This document shows, piece after piece, positions 50,115-58,351 of a DNA stretch of 64,000 nucleotides (within the stretch, counting starts at the first letter, position 1; every line of letters starts with the position of its first letter). Source of the stretch: Actinomycetes bacterium (lineage in GTDB: Bacteria; Actinomycetota; Actinomycetes; Mycobacteriales; Mycobacteriaceae); the NCBI GenBank assembly GCA_023432405.1, contig JAEYUQ010000002.1:46447-110446 (forward strand). The letters are read 5' to 3'. The position numbers were made by a program, and so were the translations under genes. The notes under the pieces are model-generated. The model did not search any database, was not told the origin of the DNA, and saw only the letters and a program-made list of their open reading frames with translations.

Positions 50115-51252
50115 GACTGTTCTCCTTTTCGCTGCTGGTTTCAGTAGGCGCTTTCAAGGACATTTCTTCTGCCAAAGTGTGGGCCACCGCTAAAAAGACG
50201 TCATTTTCCTTCTCAAGGCCAATAGTTACTCGAAGGAAACCATCCACCCCGACGTCTCGAATAAGAACGTCCTCATCCAAGAAACGCTGCCATACCTGAT
50301 GTTGGTCAGTGAATCCACCAAAGAACACAAAATTAGCTTCACTTGGTATCACCTTATAGCCAGCCTCTTGGAGGCTGGACTGCACCCGATTCCGCTCAAC
50401 AACCAGGCGCTCTACGGTGTGCAGGGTATCAGCACTATGTTCCAACGCTGCTAGTGCCGCAGCCTGGGTTAAAGCCGATAGGTGATAAGGCAAACGCACA
50501 AGCATCACGGCGTCGATAAAGGCAGGGTGAGCAATAAAATAGCCCAGCCGAGCTCCTGCAAAATCAAAGGCTTTGGACATAGTACGGGAAACTATGAGCT
50601 TGGAGGGGAATTCACGCAACAAGCTCACCGCGGAAGGCTGCTGGGAAAACTCAGCGTAAGCCTCATCAACAATCACAATCCCTGGGGCTGCAGAAACGAT
50701 TCGTGCTATGTCCTCAAGCGAGGTTGTGCCTCCGGTGGGATTGTTGGGGGTAGTGATGAAGATGATGTCAGGCCGCGCTGTCTTAATCTTCTCCAGTGCT
50801 GCATCCACATCTATATCGAAGTTCTCATTGCGTGGACAGGAAATAAACTCAGTTTCAGTTCCGGCAGACAGAATAGGGTGCATAGAATAGCTTGGCTCAA
50901 AGCCTAAAGCAGTGCGCCCCTGCCCGCCGAAAGCCTGAAGGATCTGCTGGAGCACCTCATTTGATCCATTGGCCGCCCAGACGTTATCGCAGTTGACTGT
51001 CTCACCAGTGCGCTGTGAGACATAGTCGGCCAGCGCTGTACGCAAATCAACGCAGTCCCTATCTGGGTATCGGTTGAGCTGGCGTGCAACGGACTCAATC
51101 CGGCTCGTGAGAGTAGCGATCAGTGCCTCGGAAGGAGGATACGGGTTTTCGTTCGTATTTAACCGATTACTCACCTGCAGCTGGGGAGCCCCATAGGGTG
51201 AGTGTCCCCGAAGCTCCTCACGCAAAGGTAAATCAGACAGTGAAAGTGTCAT
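50107..51252 (-). CDS. hisC: Histidinol-phosphate aminotransferase
   Basis: A 381-residue PLP enzyme. Segments: RLNTNENPYPPS, FITTPNNPTGG, VDEAYAEFS and the PLP-lysine loop SRTMSKAFDFAGARLGY. It abuts hisD with no intergenic base and has AGGAGGAG within the hisD end as ribosome-binding site. Confidence 0.97.
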   Translation of the reverse strand: MTLSLSDLPLREELRGHSPYGAPQLQVSNRLNTNENPYPPSEALIATLTSRIESVARQLNRYPDRDCVDLRTALADYVSQRTGETVNCDNVWAANGSNEVLQQILQAFGGQGRTALGFEPSYSMHPILSAGTETEFISCPRNENFDIDVDAALEKIKTARPDIIFITTPNNPTGGTTSLEDIARIVSAAPGIVIVDEAYAEFSQQPSAVSLLREFPSKLIVSRTMSKAFDFAGARLGYFIAHPAFIDAVMLVRLPYHLSALTQAAALAALEHSADTLHTVERLVVERNRVQSSLQEAGYKVIPSEANFVFFGGFTDQHQVWQRFLDEDVLIRDVGVDGFLRVTIGLEKENDVFLAVAHTLAEEMSLKAPTETSSEKENSHE

Positions 51253-52599
51253 CTAACTCTCCTCCTGAGAATCAGGACTCACAGGCAGTTGTTCAAAACG
51301 GGCACGAACGGCTTCTCCATGAGCCGGAAGATCCTCGGCATCGGCTAGTGCCACAATGGTCGGCGCAATCTCGCGGAGACCCTGCTTACTGTATTCAATG
51401 AGATTGACAGGCCTCAGGAAGGTATGTGTAGACAGGCCAGCAGAAAAGCGTGCCGTTCCTGAGGTGGGAAGAACATGGTTGGATCCTGCCGCATAGTCTC
51501 CGAGAGGAACAGGAGAATATGCTCCCACGAAAATAGCTCCCGCATTATGTATTTGACGGGCAACAGCGTGAGCATCAGCGGTGTGGATTTCGAGGTGCTC
51601 AGCCCCATAGGCATCGGCAACCGCAATTGCCGTCGGCAAATCCTCGGTGAGCACAATTCCTGACTGTGATCCTGTCAGTGCCTGGGCAACGCGCTGTCTG
51701 TTCCTGGTGACGCCGTAGCGGGCAGCTACTTCCGTGGACACCTGGCGCGCCAAGTTCTCTGAATCTGTAATGAGCACAGATGCCGCCATGACATCGTGCT
51801 CAGCTTGGCTGATGAGATCATAGGCCACCTGAACAGGGTCTGCAGTGTCATCGGCCAAGATAGCAATTTCTGTGGGGCCAGCTTCCGCGTCAATCCCAAC
51901 AACACCATTGACCAGGCGCTTTGCAGCAGCAACAAAGATATTGCCAGGGCCTGTGATCATGTCCACCGGCTCTAACTTCTCGGAGCCGAGATCATCACCA
52001 TAGGCCAGGAGAGCTACGGCTTGAGCACCTCCCACAGCCCACACTTCCGAGACACCCAGCAGCTTTGTGGCCGCCAAAATTGTTGGATGAGGCCAGCCTC
52101 CACAAGAAGCCTGAGGCGGAGAAGCGACAACCAGGGACTCCGCACCAGCTTCCTGAGCAGGAACCACATTCATAATCACACTGGAGGGGTAGACAGCCTG
52201 TCCCCCAGGAACATAGAGCCCCACTCGGCGCACCGGGAGAAATACCTCCGTGACCTCAGCACCCTCCCCAAGGACAGTGGTGTGTTCCTGCGGTTTCTGC
52301 TCTCTGTGAACACACCGAACCCGCCTGATGGCCTCCTTCAACGCGGACACCACGGCGTCGTCCAGGCTATCCAAGGCGGAATCAATCACATCCTGAGGAA
52401 CACGGACAGATGCCGGCCGGACACGGTCAAACTTCTCTCCCAGTTCCACGGCGGCCTGAGCACCCCGCTCTTTCACACTATCCACAATGGGAGCAACCTG
52501 CGGAAGCACTGAATTAACGTCTGTCCCCCCTCGGGGAAGAACGCGACGCAATTCGGAGGTACTAGGGTTGTGTCCTCTCAGATCAATGACGTTAAGCAT
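51253..52599 (-). CDS. hisD: Histidinol dehydrogenase
   Basis: A 448-residue enzyme catalysing the last two oxidations to histidine. Motifs: VPAQEAGAESLVVASPP, TGPGNIFVAAAKR, GIDAEAGPTEIAILAD, SQAEHDVMA and the C-terminal HTFLRPVNLIEYSK. The frame extends to 52695, but MLNVIDLRG at 52599 is the conserved start; it overlaps the upstream membrane-protein gene by 8 bases, so the pair is coupled. It is the first his gene of the run. Confidence 0.97.
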   Translation of the reverse strand: MLNVIDLRGHNPSTSELRRVLPRGGTDVNSVLPQVAPIVDSVKERGAQAAVELGEKFDRVRPASVRVPQDVIDSALDSLDDAVVSALKEAIRRVRCVHREQKPQEHTTVLGEGAEVTEVFLPVRRVGLYVPGGQAVYPSSVIMNVVPAQEAGAESLVVASPPQASCGGWPHPTILAATKLLGVSEVWAVGGAQAVALLAYGDDLGSEKLEPVDMITGPGNIFVAAAKRLVNGVVGIDAEAGPTEIAILADDTADPVQVAYDLISQAEHDVMAASVLITDSENLARQVSTEVAARYGVTRNRQRVAQALTGSQSGIVLTEDLPTAIAVADAYGAEHLEIHTADAHAVARQIHNAGAIFVGAYSPVPLGDYAAGSNHVLPTSGTARFSAGLSTHTFLRPVNLIEYSKQGLREIAPTIVALADAEDLPAHGEAVRARFEQLPVSPDSQEES

Positions 52600-53224
52600 T
52601 TTCTGATGTTCCTTTACTTTCCCAGTTGGTTGCCAGTTCACGGGAGTGTGGTTCTGCTGATAAATACGATTCTGTCTCCGCAGTATTATCCACATCTGGC
52701 TCTAGTACAAAGGAGAACCAATACACCATAGCGGCCACAAAGGGCGCTGCGAGGAAGGCAATTCCGGGGTGGATAACGGGAGTGACCTTGACGACGTCCC
52801 CAACGGCAAGGTGTTCCACTGTTGGTGGGGGATAGTGCAGGGCAGCTACTGAATCTCCGATAAGAGAAAAAGCCACCGCACCGAGGAAGGCAACAACCAG
52901 GGCCCAGAGCATAGCTTTGAGCCCTCGTAGCTTCAAACCTCGAAGCCCCCACACAGTAGTGCCGAGGGCAATCAGGGCTGTGGCCAAAGCAAACCATATA
53001 TAGGCATTGGCTTCAAGGTTGTCAGCTCCGTGGAGTACAGCCTGGCCGTCTTCAGACACAACAAAAGCACTATAGGGGTGTCGCCACCAGCCCCACACTA
53101 CAGCTCCAAGGGCATAACACATGAGACTTATAGCCAGGAAACCGGCTCCTGAGCCTACATTCCTGGAAATCAAGGCCGCCCTGGAGCGTTGAGAGGAGGG
53201 AGGTTCTACTTGCAGAAGGTCCAT
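52592..53224 (-). CDS. Four-helix membrane protein upstream of hisD
   Basis: A 210-residue protein with helices near residues 29-48, 76-96, 103-126 and 152-176 and hydrophilic ends. Between helices 1 and 2 is an external loop (HPYSAFVVSEDGQAVLHG). It resembles DUF2567-type actinobacterial membrane proteins in layout, but I am not certain of the family. It overlaps the lipoprotein gene by 19 bases and hisD by 8, so the three are one transcript. Confidence 0.7.
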   Translation of the reverse strand: MDLLQVEPPSSQRSRAALISRNVGSGAGFLAISLMCYALGAVVWGWWRHPYSAFVVSEDGQAVLHGADNLEANAYIWFALATALIALGTTVWGLRGLKLRGLKAMLWALVVAFLGAVAFSLIGDSVAALHYPPPTVEHLAVGDVVKVTPVIHPGIAFLAAPFVAAMVYWFSFVLEPDVDNTAETESYLSAEPHSRELATNWESKGTSENA

Positions 53225-53883
53225 TGATTGTTCTCTTTGGCGAAGACCACTTGTGTAGAGGACACCTCACCTTGTGATTTAGACACCACAGTGGCAGTTG
53301 CCCTATTCCCATCGACCTGAATGTCCTTGACATCCTCAATGCCGGTTTGGCTTTTATCAAAGTTGGGCATCTGTTCTAAGGGGGTGTCATTCAACTCCAC
53401 TGGATCTTGGAGACCGTTTTGAGCTACTAATGCTTGGCAGGAGTGAGCAGGCATATAGTTCACGAAGTCAGACCAGGTCTCCTGCTGATACATATCTGTG
53501 ACAAGCGTGGTGATTTGCTCTTCATCAGATCCTGGAGCGGGCGCGTTAGGAGCAGAACCGGGAGGTGCAGTCTCCTTGCCCTGCGCATCTGCACCGGCGT
53601 TCCCGTCAGCGGCCCCGTCAGCATCAGGGCCAAGTGCGCCGGACTCTTCGGACTTATCCTGAACACCAGCTGGGGAAGGCACTCCCGTGTCCTTGGACGC
53701 CTGCTGCGTGGGGGGCACTGTCAACAGGCTCGAGGTGATGGGCATCGGCAAGGCCGGAACAGCACTGCTCGATCCAGTAGCTTTCTCCTCGGCGTCATCT
53801 GAACTGCAGGCCACAAGGGTCAGTGACGGAACCAAGAATGCGGCTGCCAGGGCAGCAACACTGCGGTGAAGGAAAGATGGCAC
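53206..53883 (-). CDS. Secreted lipoprotein, 225 residues
   Basis: Type II signal peptide with lipobox SLTLVAC at Cys26, then an Ala/Gly/Ser/Pro-rich linker to about residue 120, then a small globular domain (QITTLVTDMYQQETWSDF ... VFAKENNQWTFCK) of the type that ends in a strand with Cys. The domain looks like an NTF2/DUF4878-like fold; this is tentative. Start is GTG at 53883 with AGGAGG 9 bases upstream. It is first in a transcript leading to hisD. Confidence 0.7.
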   Translation of the reverse strand: MPSFLHRSVAALAAAFLVPSLTLVACSSDDAEEKATGSSSAVPALPMPITSSLLTVPPTQQASKDTGVPSPAGVQDKSEESGALGPDADGAADGNAGADAQGKETAPPGSAPNAPAPGSDEEQITTLVTDMYQQETWSDFVNYMPAHSCQALVAQNGLQDPVELNDTPLEQMPNFDKSQTGIEDVKDIQVDGNRATATVVSKSQGEVSSTQVVFAKENNQWTFCK

Positions 53884-53976
53884 GCTTTACGCCTCCTCTG
53901 TGAGAGTTTCTTCAGACACAGAGTACCAAGGCACTTCGGCAGCCCTGAGTCATGCTGAGAAATCACTCTCTGCGGT

Positions 53977-53982
53977 TAAGAT
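53977..53982 (+). promoter_or_regulatory. -10 element for leaderless glgX
   Basis: TAAGAT ends 8 bases before ATG 53991, with no ribosome-binding site between. Confidence 0.5.
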
Positions 53983-53990
53983 AACTCCCC

Positions 53991-56291
53991 ATGAGTCTAT
54001 CTTCTCCTAATGAAGTGCAGGTATGGCCCGGAGACAACTATCCTCTGGGCTCTACCTACGACGGCGCTGGAACAAACTTTGCTCTGTTTTCCAATGTTGC
54101 CGAGAAAGTTGAGTTGTGTCTCATCGATGAGGACAACACAGAAACGCGAATTCCTATAGAAGAGGTAGACGCCCACATCTGGCATTGCTATCTTCCGGGA
54201 ATTCAACCTGGTCAGCGGTATGGTTACCGCGTTTATGGGCCTTATGATCCTGCCCAAGGATTGCGCTGTGATCCCAGTAAGTTGCTGCTAGATCCCTATG
54301 CTCGTGCTTTTGATGGAAATTTCGACGGAGATGCCTCCCTTTTCTCCTACGACATCTTCCATCCTGAAGATCCCAATAGGCGCAATACCGAGGATTCCCT
54401 GCCTCACGCCATGAAGTCTGTGGTCATCAACCCCTTCTTCGATTGGGGCGCAGATCGTTGTCCCAAGACGCCCTATCACGAGACTGTCATCTATGAAGCC
54501 CATGTTAAAGGCATGACCATGCAGCATCCGGACATCCCGGAAAACCTGCGGGGCACGTACGCCGGTATGGCGCATCCCGCCATGATCTCCTACTTCAAGG
54601 ATCTCGGTGTGACCGCTGTGGAGTTGCTGCCTGTGCATCAATTCCTTCACGACGACCGTCTGAGGAACCTGGGGCTGAGAAACTACTGGGGCTACAACAC
54701 CTTTGGATTCTTTGCCCCTCAAAATGACTACTCTGCCAGTAGCGAACCTGGAGGAGAAGTTGCCGAATTTAAGAGCATGGTGCGCGCCTACCATGAAGCA
54801 GGTCTAGAAATCATTTTGGACGTGGTCTATAACCACACTGCTGAAGGTAACCACATGGGACCCACCATCGTGTTCCGTGGCATTGATAACGAGGCCTACT
54901 ACCGCACGGTGGAGGGCGACAAGTATCACTACATGGACTACACAGGAACAGGCAATTCCTTCAATGTGCGGCATCCTCACTCCCTCCAGCTCATTTTGGA
55001 TTCTCTGCGATATTGGGTCACCGAAATGCACGTCGATGGATTCCGCTTCGATCTGGCTTCTACCTTGGCGCGCGAGTTCCACGACGTCGATAGGCTTGCC
55101 ACCTTCTTTGATTTAGTGCAGCAAGATCCTGTGGTGTCCCAAGTCAAGCTCATTGCCGAGCCGTGGGATATTGGAGAAAATGGGTACCAAGTAGGTAACT
55201 TCCCACCATTGTGGAGTGAATGGAACGGGAAATACCGCGACACCGTGAGAGATTTCTGGCGAGGGGAAACCTCCACGCTGGGCGAATTTGCCTCGCGCCT
55301 TACAGGTTCCTCTGATCTCTACGCCAATAATGGACGTCGCCCTACAGCCTCCATCAACTTCATCACCGCCCATGACGGTTTCACGCTCCAAGATCTTGTG
55401 TCCTATAACGAGAAACACAATGAAGAAAATGGTGAGGATAACCGCGACGGTGAAAGTCACAACCGTTCCTGGAACTGTGGTGCTGAAGGCGATACGGACA
55501 ATGAGGATATTCTTCGCCTGCGCGCCCGCCAGCGTCGCAATTTTATGACTACCCTCCTGCTGTCACAGGGGACGCCAATGATTGCCCACGGGGATGAGAT
55601 TGCCCGTTCCCAACATGGCAATAACAACGTTTACTGCCAGGATAATGAGACTTCATGGATGGACTGGTCTGATCTAGAAAGACATCCCAACTTCCATGCC
55701 TTCGTTAAACGTCTTCTTACTATTCGTCGCACACACCCTGTGTTCCGCCGTCGCCGTTTCTTCGCTGGCGGCCCCTTGGGTATGGATGTGCAAGATCGCG
55801 ACATTGCGTGGCTGACCCCCGATGGCAAGGCTATGGAACAAAAGGACTGGGATTTTGCCTTCGGTAAATCCATCCAGGTCTATATCAATGGCAGTGCCAT
55901 TTCAGAGCGGGACTACCACGGTCAGCGCATCGAGGATGATTCCTTCATCCTTATGTTTAACGCCCATTACGAAGACGTCACCTTCACCTTGCCCAACTCT
56001 AATTTTGGCGCAAAGTGGGAAGTGCTCATTGACACCACTCAAGCGCAGGGTTACCCCCAGGAGCCCGAAATTGTAGCGGCCGGTGGCACAGTGACCGTGG
56101 CCGCGCGTTCCACGCGCGTCCTGAAGCAAATTGAGCCACCTGTATATGACGAGGAAAAGTCTGCTGAGGAACTAGAGAAGGTAGCCGAAGAAATCCCGGA
56201 AGTCTCCCCAGCCTCCAATCTGGGTGATTTAAAAGCTGTCACCCTTGACGACGCCGCTGAGAAGCGCGCGGAGGAGAAGGAAGCCGACTAG
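53991..56291 (+). CDS. glgX: Glycogen debranching enzyme
   Basis: A 766-residue GH13 isoamylase-type enzyme that cuts alpha-1,6 branches left by GlgP. Order: N-terminal CBM48 domain (PLGSTYDGAGTNFALFS), TIM barrel with DVVYNHTAEG, the nucleophile region GFRFDLAST, the acid/base region AEPWDIGENGY and FITAHDGFTLQDL. The last about 60 residues are an acidic, Glu-rich tail (EEKSAEELEKVAEE; EKRAEEKEAD) longer than usual. It supplies linear maltodextrins to TreY. Confidence 0.95.
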   Translation: MSLSSPNEVQVWPGDNYPLGSTYDGAGTNFALFSNVAEKVELCLIDEDNTETRIPIEEVDAHIWHCYLPGIQPGQRYGYRVYGPYDPAQGLRCDPSKLLLDPYARAFDGNFDGDASLFSYDIFHPEDPNRRNTEDSLPHAMKSVVINPFFDWGADRCPKTPYHETVIYEAHVKGMTMQHPDIPENLRGTYAGMAHPAMISYFKDLGVTAVELLPVHQFLHDDRLRNLGLRNYWGYNTFGFFAPQNDYSASSEPGGEVAEFKSMVRAYHEAGLEIILDVVYNHTAEGNHMGPTIVFRGIDNEAYYRTVEGDKYHYMDYTGTGNSFNVRHPHSLQLILDSLRYWVTEMHVDGFRFDLASTLAREFHDVDRLATFFDLVQQDPVVSQVKLIAEPWDIGENGYQVGNFPPLWSEWNGKYRDTVRDFWRGETSTLGEFASRLTGSSDLYANNGRRPTASINFITAHDGFTLQDLVSYNEKHNEENGEDNRDGESHNRSWNCGAEGDTDNEDILRLRARQRRNFMTTLLLSQGTPMIAHGDEIARSQHGNNNVYCQDNETSWMDWSDLERHPNFHAFVKRLLTIRRTHPVFRRRRFFAGGPLGMDVQDRDIAWLTPDGKAMEQKDWDFAFGKSIQVYINGSAISERDYHGQRIEDDSFILMFNAHYEDVTFTLPNSNFGAKWEVLIDTTQAQGYPQEPEIVAAGGTVTVAARSTRVLKQIEPPVYDEEKSAEELEKVAEEIPEVSPASNLGDLKAVTLDDAAEKRAEEKEAD

Positions 56292-56297
56292 TAGGCT
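56292..56297 (+). promoter_or_regulatory. -10 element for the leaderless exonuclease gene
   Basis: TAGGCT ends 7 bases before ATG 56305, directly after the glgX stop. Confidence 0.55.
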
Positions 56298-56304
56298 AAG
56301 TGGC

Positions 56305-57654
56305 ATGATCTCGGCTTATGGCGCGCGCGTATCCGTGAGTACCCACTCCGTCAAGGTGGAGTACTCCACTCTTTTAGCAGCGTTGCGCGGGATCGCACAA
56401 CGCTCCATCCCCATCTCAGAGGACACCACCGCCACGGTTATTGAACCCACAGGGCTAGACCTTGGGGCGGTGGTGATTAGTTCGGGAGCCGATAAGCTCC
56501 ACAGCGAATCCATTGCCTTCGCTCCCGGCCAAGAGTCACCCGCCCACAAGCTGGCTGCCGCAATCCACGCCGCAGCACACGGAGAATCTCCAGATACCGT
56601 ACCTGGGCTGGATTTCGTGGCCTGTGACGTTGAAACGGCGAATGGTGATTGGGGTTCCATCTGTCAGCTTGGTGCAGTGCGGTTCAGAAACGGCGTCGCC
56701 CAGGAGTCTCGCACCTGGCTGTGTAGGCCACCCGAGCAGGTCTCCCATTTTGACGATGACAACATCGCTATCCATCACATCACCGCAGATGATGTGAGTC
56801 AGGCTCCCTCCTGTGCGGAGGTGTTGCCCGAGTTGCTGGAGTTTCTTGGCTCAGATTATTGGGTGGCGCACTTTGCTCAGTTCGATTCCACCGCCTTGTT
56901 CAGGGCAGCCCACTACTGCAAGGTTGCCCTCCCAGATACTGAGTTTTACTGCTCTTTGACTTTGGCTCGAGCCCACCGAGTGCATTTCGAGCGCCACGGC
57001 CTACAGTATCTGGCACAGGATCTGGGAATTGACTTGACAGATCACCACGACGCTGAGGCTGATGCACGTGCCTGTGGGGAGATCATCAGCGTGTTGGCAC
57101 GCCTCGACGGGTTTTCTGGAACACTTCCTCAGCTCATGGATACCTACCACATCACACCAGGGCGCCTGACAGATGCGGGAGTTACCCCCGTCCTCATTGA
57201 GGGTGTTCAGTCGCGTTCTCGCCGTTCCAGAAACTCCCAACAGAGTTTTCCTGACCCCACTGGACGTCCTGCTGGTACTGACACATCAGAGACACAACAG
57301 TCAGACTCGGGGCACCCCACCTCCCAACGCCCCAGTTGGAAGCGCGCAGCTACCCCGGAGATTATTCCAGAGCCCAACCCGGAAGCTGATCCCACCAATC
57401 CGCTCTTTGGGCAGGTTGTTGTGCTCAGTGGAGACTTCGCCCCGCATGATAAAGGTGAGTTGTGGCAAGCCCTGGCTGACCACGGCGCCCAGGTTGCAAA
57501 GAACGTCACCAAGAAAACAACGCTTGTGGTGGCTGGAAGCTGGGAAGGAAAAACCTCGAAAATACGTAAGGCTGAGGAGCTCATCAGCAAAGGCCAGGCC
57601 TTAGAGATCTGGTCACAATCACAGCTTTATAGTGCTGTGGGTATCAGCTCCTGA
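56305..57654 (+). CDS. DnaQ-like 3'-5' exonuclease with C-terminal BRCT domain
   Basis: A 449-residue protein. After an actinobacterial N-terminal region (about 1-105) comes a DEDDh exonuclease: VACDVETANGDWG (Exo I), WVAHFAQFDSTALFRA (Exo II) and HDAEADARACGEI (Exo III, His-Asp). A low-complexity linker follows (about 290-370), then a BRCT domain (GQVVVLSGDFAPHDK; TTLVVAGSWEGKTSKIRKAE). It is probably a DNA-repair or proofreading-type nuclease rather than the replicative epsilon subunit. The frame reaches 56245 inside glgX; the ATG at 56305 fits the -10 spacing. Confidence 0.87.
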   Translation: MISAYGARVSVSTHSVKVEYSTLLAALRGIAQRSIPISEDTTATVIEPTGLDLGAVVISSGADKLHSESIAFAPGQESPAHKLAAAIHAAAHGESPDTVPGLDFVACDVETANGDWGSICQLGAVRFRNGVAQESRTWLCRPPEQVSHFDDDNIAIHHITADDVSQAPSCAEVLPELLEFLGSDYWVAHFAQFDSTALFRAAHYCKVALPDTEFYCSLTLARAHRVHFERHGLQYLAQDLGIDLTDHHDAEADARACGEIISVLARLDGFSGTLPQLMDTYHITPGRLTDAGVTPVLIEGVQSRSRRSRNSQQSFPDPTGRPAGTDTSETQQSDSGHPTSQRPSWKRAATPEIIPEPNPEADPTNPLFGQVVVLSGDFAPHDKGELWQALADHGAQVAKNVTKKTTLVVAGSWEGKTSKIRKAEELISKGQALEIWSQSQLYSAVGISS

Positions 57655-57728
57655 ATTACGTGAGATTGAGAAAATCTGGAATTGGGACACCGGGAACCTC
57701 TCACTGTCTGTGAGTGGTCTAACAAGGC

Positions 57729-58295
57729 ATGACGGTTTCCACATCAGCACCAATAACCTCCTCCTGGCTTCCCACACTGGAGATTCACCCCAGCAAGGGC
57801 TCTCGGAGTTTGAGTAGCTCCTCCTGCTATGTTGCACTTTCCCAGGGGATTGATGCCGGTATTACAGCTGCGGATAACTCAGTGAGTTTTCGAGATGTTG
57901 CAGCTGCTGGTCTTACCCCTCACCAGGCCTGGGATGCAGCCGCAGATAATCTCATGGCTCTTGGAACAGATAAATGCGGAATTCGCTATCGCCTCAGATC
58001 AATTGAATGGTTCCTCGGTTTCCATGAAGTCGGTCTCCAGCTGGATCTCCCCGGCCCAGACCCAGGAGCGTGGCTTGCTCACCCTCACACCTGTGAGCCC
58101 ATCCATCATGACTTGCAGCGCCGTTTCAACAGCGACGTCGCCTACCTTCTTCCCGAACCCGGAGTGATGCTGGCGGTTCCGGCCGCCCCACACAAGCTTC
58201 CCGAATGGGCCCAGTGGTTAGGGACATTACCTGCTGCTTCTGCATCTGCTCCGCTACTTGTGGTGAATGGGTATCCTCGGCTCTTGGATAGTTAG
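57729..58295 (+). CDS. Hypothetical protein before treY, 188 residues
   Basis: No family recognised with confidence. A soluble protein; segments DVAAAGLTPHQAWDAAADNL and GPDPGAWLAHPHTCEPIHHDL look conserved-type. A gene of this size lies before treY in C. glutamicum, as I recall. The start is uncertain. It ends 56 bases before treY on the same strand. Confidence 0.65.
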   Translation: MTVSTSAPITSSWLPTLEIHPSKGSRSLSSSSCYVALSQGIDAGITAADNSVSFRDVAAAGLTPHQAWDAAADNLMALGTDKCGIRYRLRSIEWFLGFHEVGLQLDLPGPDPGAWLAHPHTCEPIHHDLQRRFNSDVAYLLPEPGVMLAVPAAPHKLPEWAQWLGTLPAASASAPLLVVNGYPRLLDS

Positions 58296-58351
58296 CTATT
58301 ACAGTGGCGGGTATTGCCCTTATTTCCCACTGTGAAGAAGTAGTGACTGTT

